Shown one piece after another: positions 63,974 to 64,000 of a DNA stretch of 64,000 nt. Location: NCBI GenBank assembly GCA_023015935.1, contig JALKAY010000002.1, forward strand, positions 1 to 64,000, read 5' to 3'. Made by a program: the position numbers and the translations under genes. A model generated the notes under the pieces. The model was not told where the DNA came from. It did no database searches and was given only the letters and a program-made list of their open reading frames with translations. How positions within the stretch are numbered: the first letter of the stretch is position 1; each line of letters starts with the position of its first letter. This DNA is from Flavobacteriaceae bacterium F08102 (GTDB lineage: Bacteria; Bacteroidota; Bacteroidia; Flavobacteriales; Flavobacteriaceae).

Positions 63974-64000
63974 CATAATGGAGTATTGAATTGTTGTCGC

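Overview
The window is a piece of a Bacteroidota chromosome, most likely a marine member of the Flavobacteriaceae. The reasons are the AT-rich sequence, at least fourteen matches to the Bacteroidota -7 promoter element TANNTTTG just upstream of genes, a SusC/SusD pair, a gliding/type IX secretion lipoprotein of the SprE/PorW kind, an atpBEFHAG cluster without atpDC, an exonuclease-DnaE fusion, and ribosomal protein S16 and Rho with long extra segments. Most of the window is housekeeping DNA. The accessory parts are the left edge (about 1-4 kb) and an alginate utilisation locus (39.3-58.9 kb).

Left edge, 1-6.8 kb: the 3' end of an IS3-family element, a HEPN/Abi-like gene, a small lipoprotein, a DinB-like gene flanked by two diverged copies of one repeat, a DUF3052 gene, an RluA-type pseudouridine synthase with an unusual start, a GDPD-type phosphodiesterase and an MtfA-like peptidase. 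6.9-17.7 kb, mostly minus strand: a 2-hydroxyacid dehydrogenase, ATP synthase genes (atpZ-like, DUF6168-like, atpB, E, F, H, A, G), a bactofilin, SprE/PorW and a dienelactone hydrolase. 18-39.3 kb: era, mpl, a 2137-residue alpha-2-macroglobulin with an inserted SusC-type N-terminal segment, dnaE, kdsB, rpsP-rimM-trmN6, a saccharopine-dehydrogenase-like gene, a DUF423 gene, pckA and a DUF6146 lipoprotein.

39.6-58.8 kb is a complete alginate pathway. PL6 and three PL7 lyases cut the polymer, SusC/SusD and a PKD lipoprotein bind and import oligosaccharides, and PL17 releases unsaturated monouronate. KdgF speeds its ring opening to DEH, an MFS carrier moves uronate across the inner membrane, an SDR reduces DEH to KDG, and KdgK and Eda give pyruvate and glyceraldehyde 3-phosphate. 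A FadR-subfamily GntR regulator is encoded in the middle. The most interesting regulatory signal is a shared operator: two copies of TGGTWAACCA set exactly 13 bp apart. It occurs in front of the PL6, PL17 and susC genes, and in each case its first bases are also the TTTG of the -7 promoter box. A half-degenerate copy precedes the regulator gene itself. The susC leader also holds a terminator-like hairpin, a second hairpin and a 19-codon mini-ORF.

58.9-64 kb: a small membrane protein, a PPOx-family flavoprotein, a LOG-family protein, the initiator tRNA-Met gene, rho and a DUF4293 membrane protein. Assignments come from reading the sequence and recognising motifs; no database search was run.
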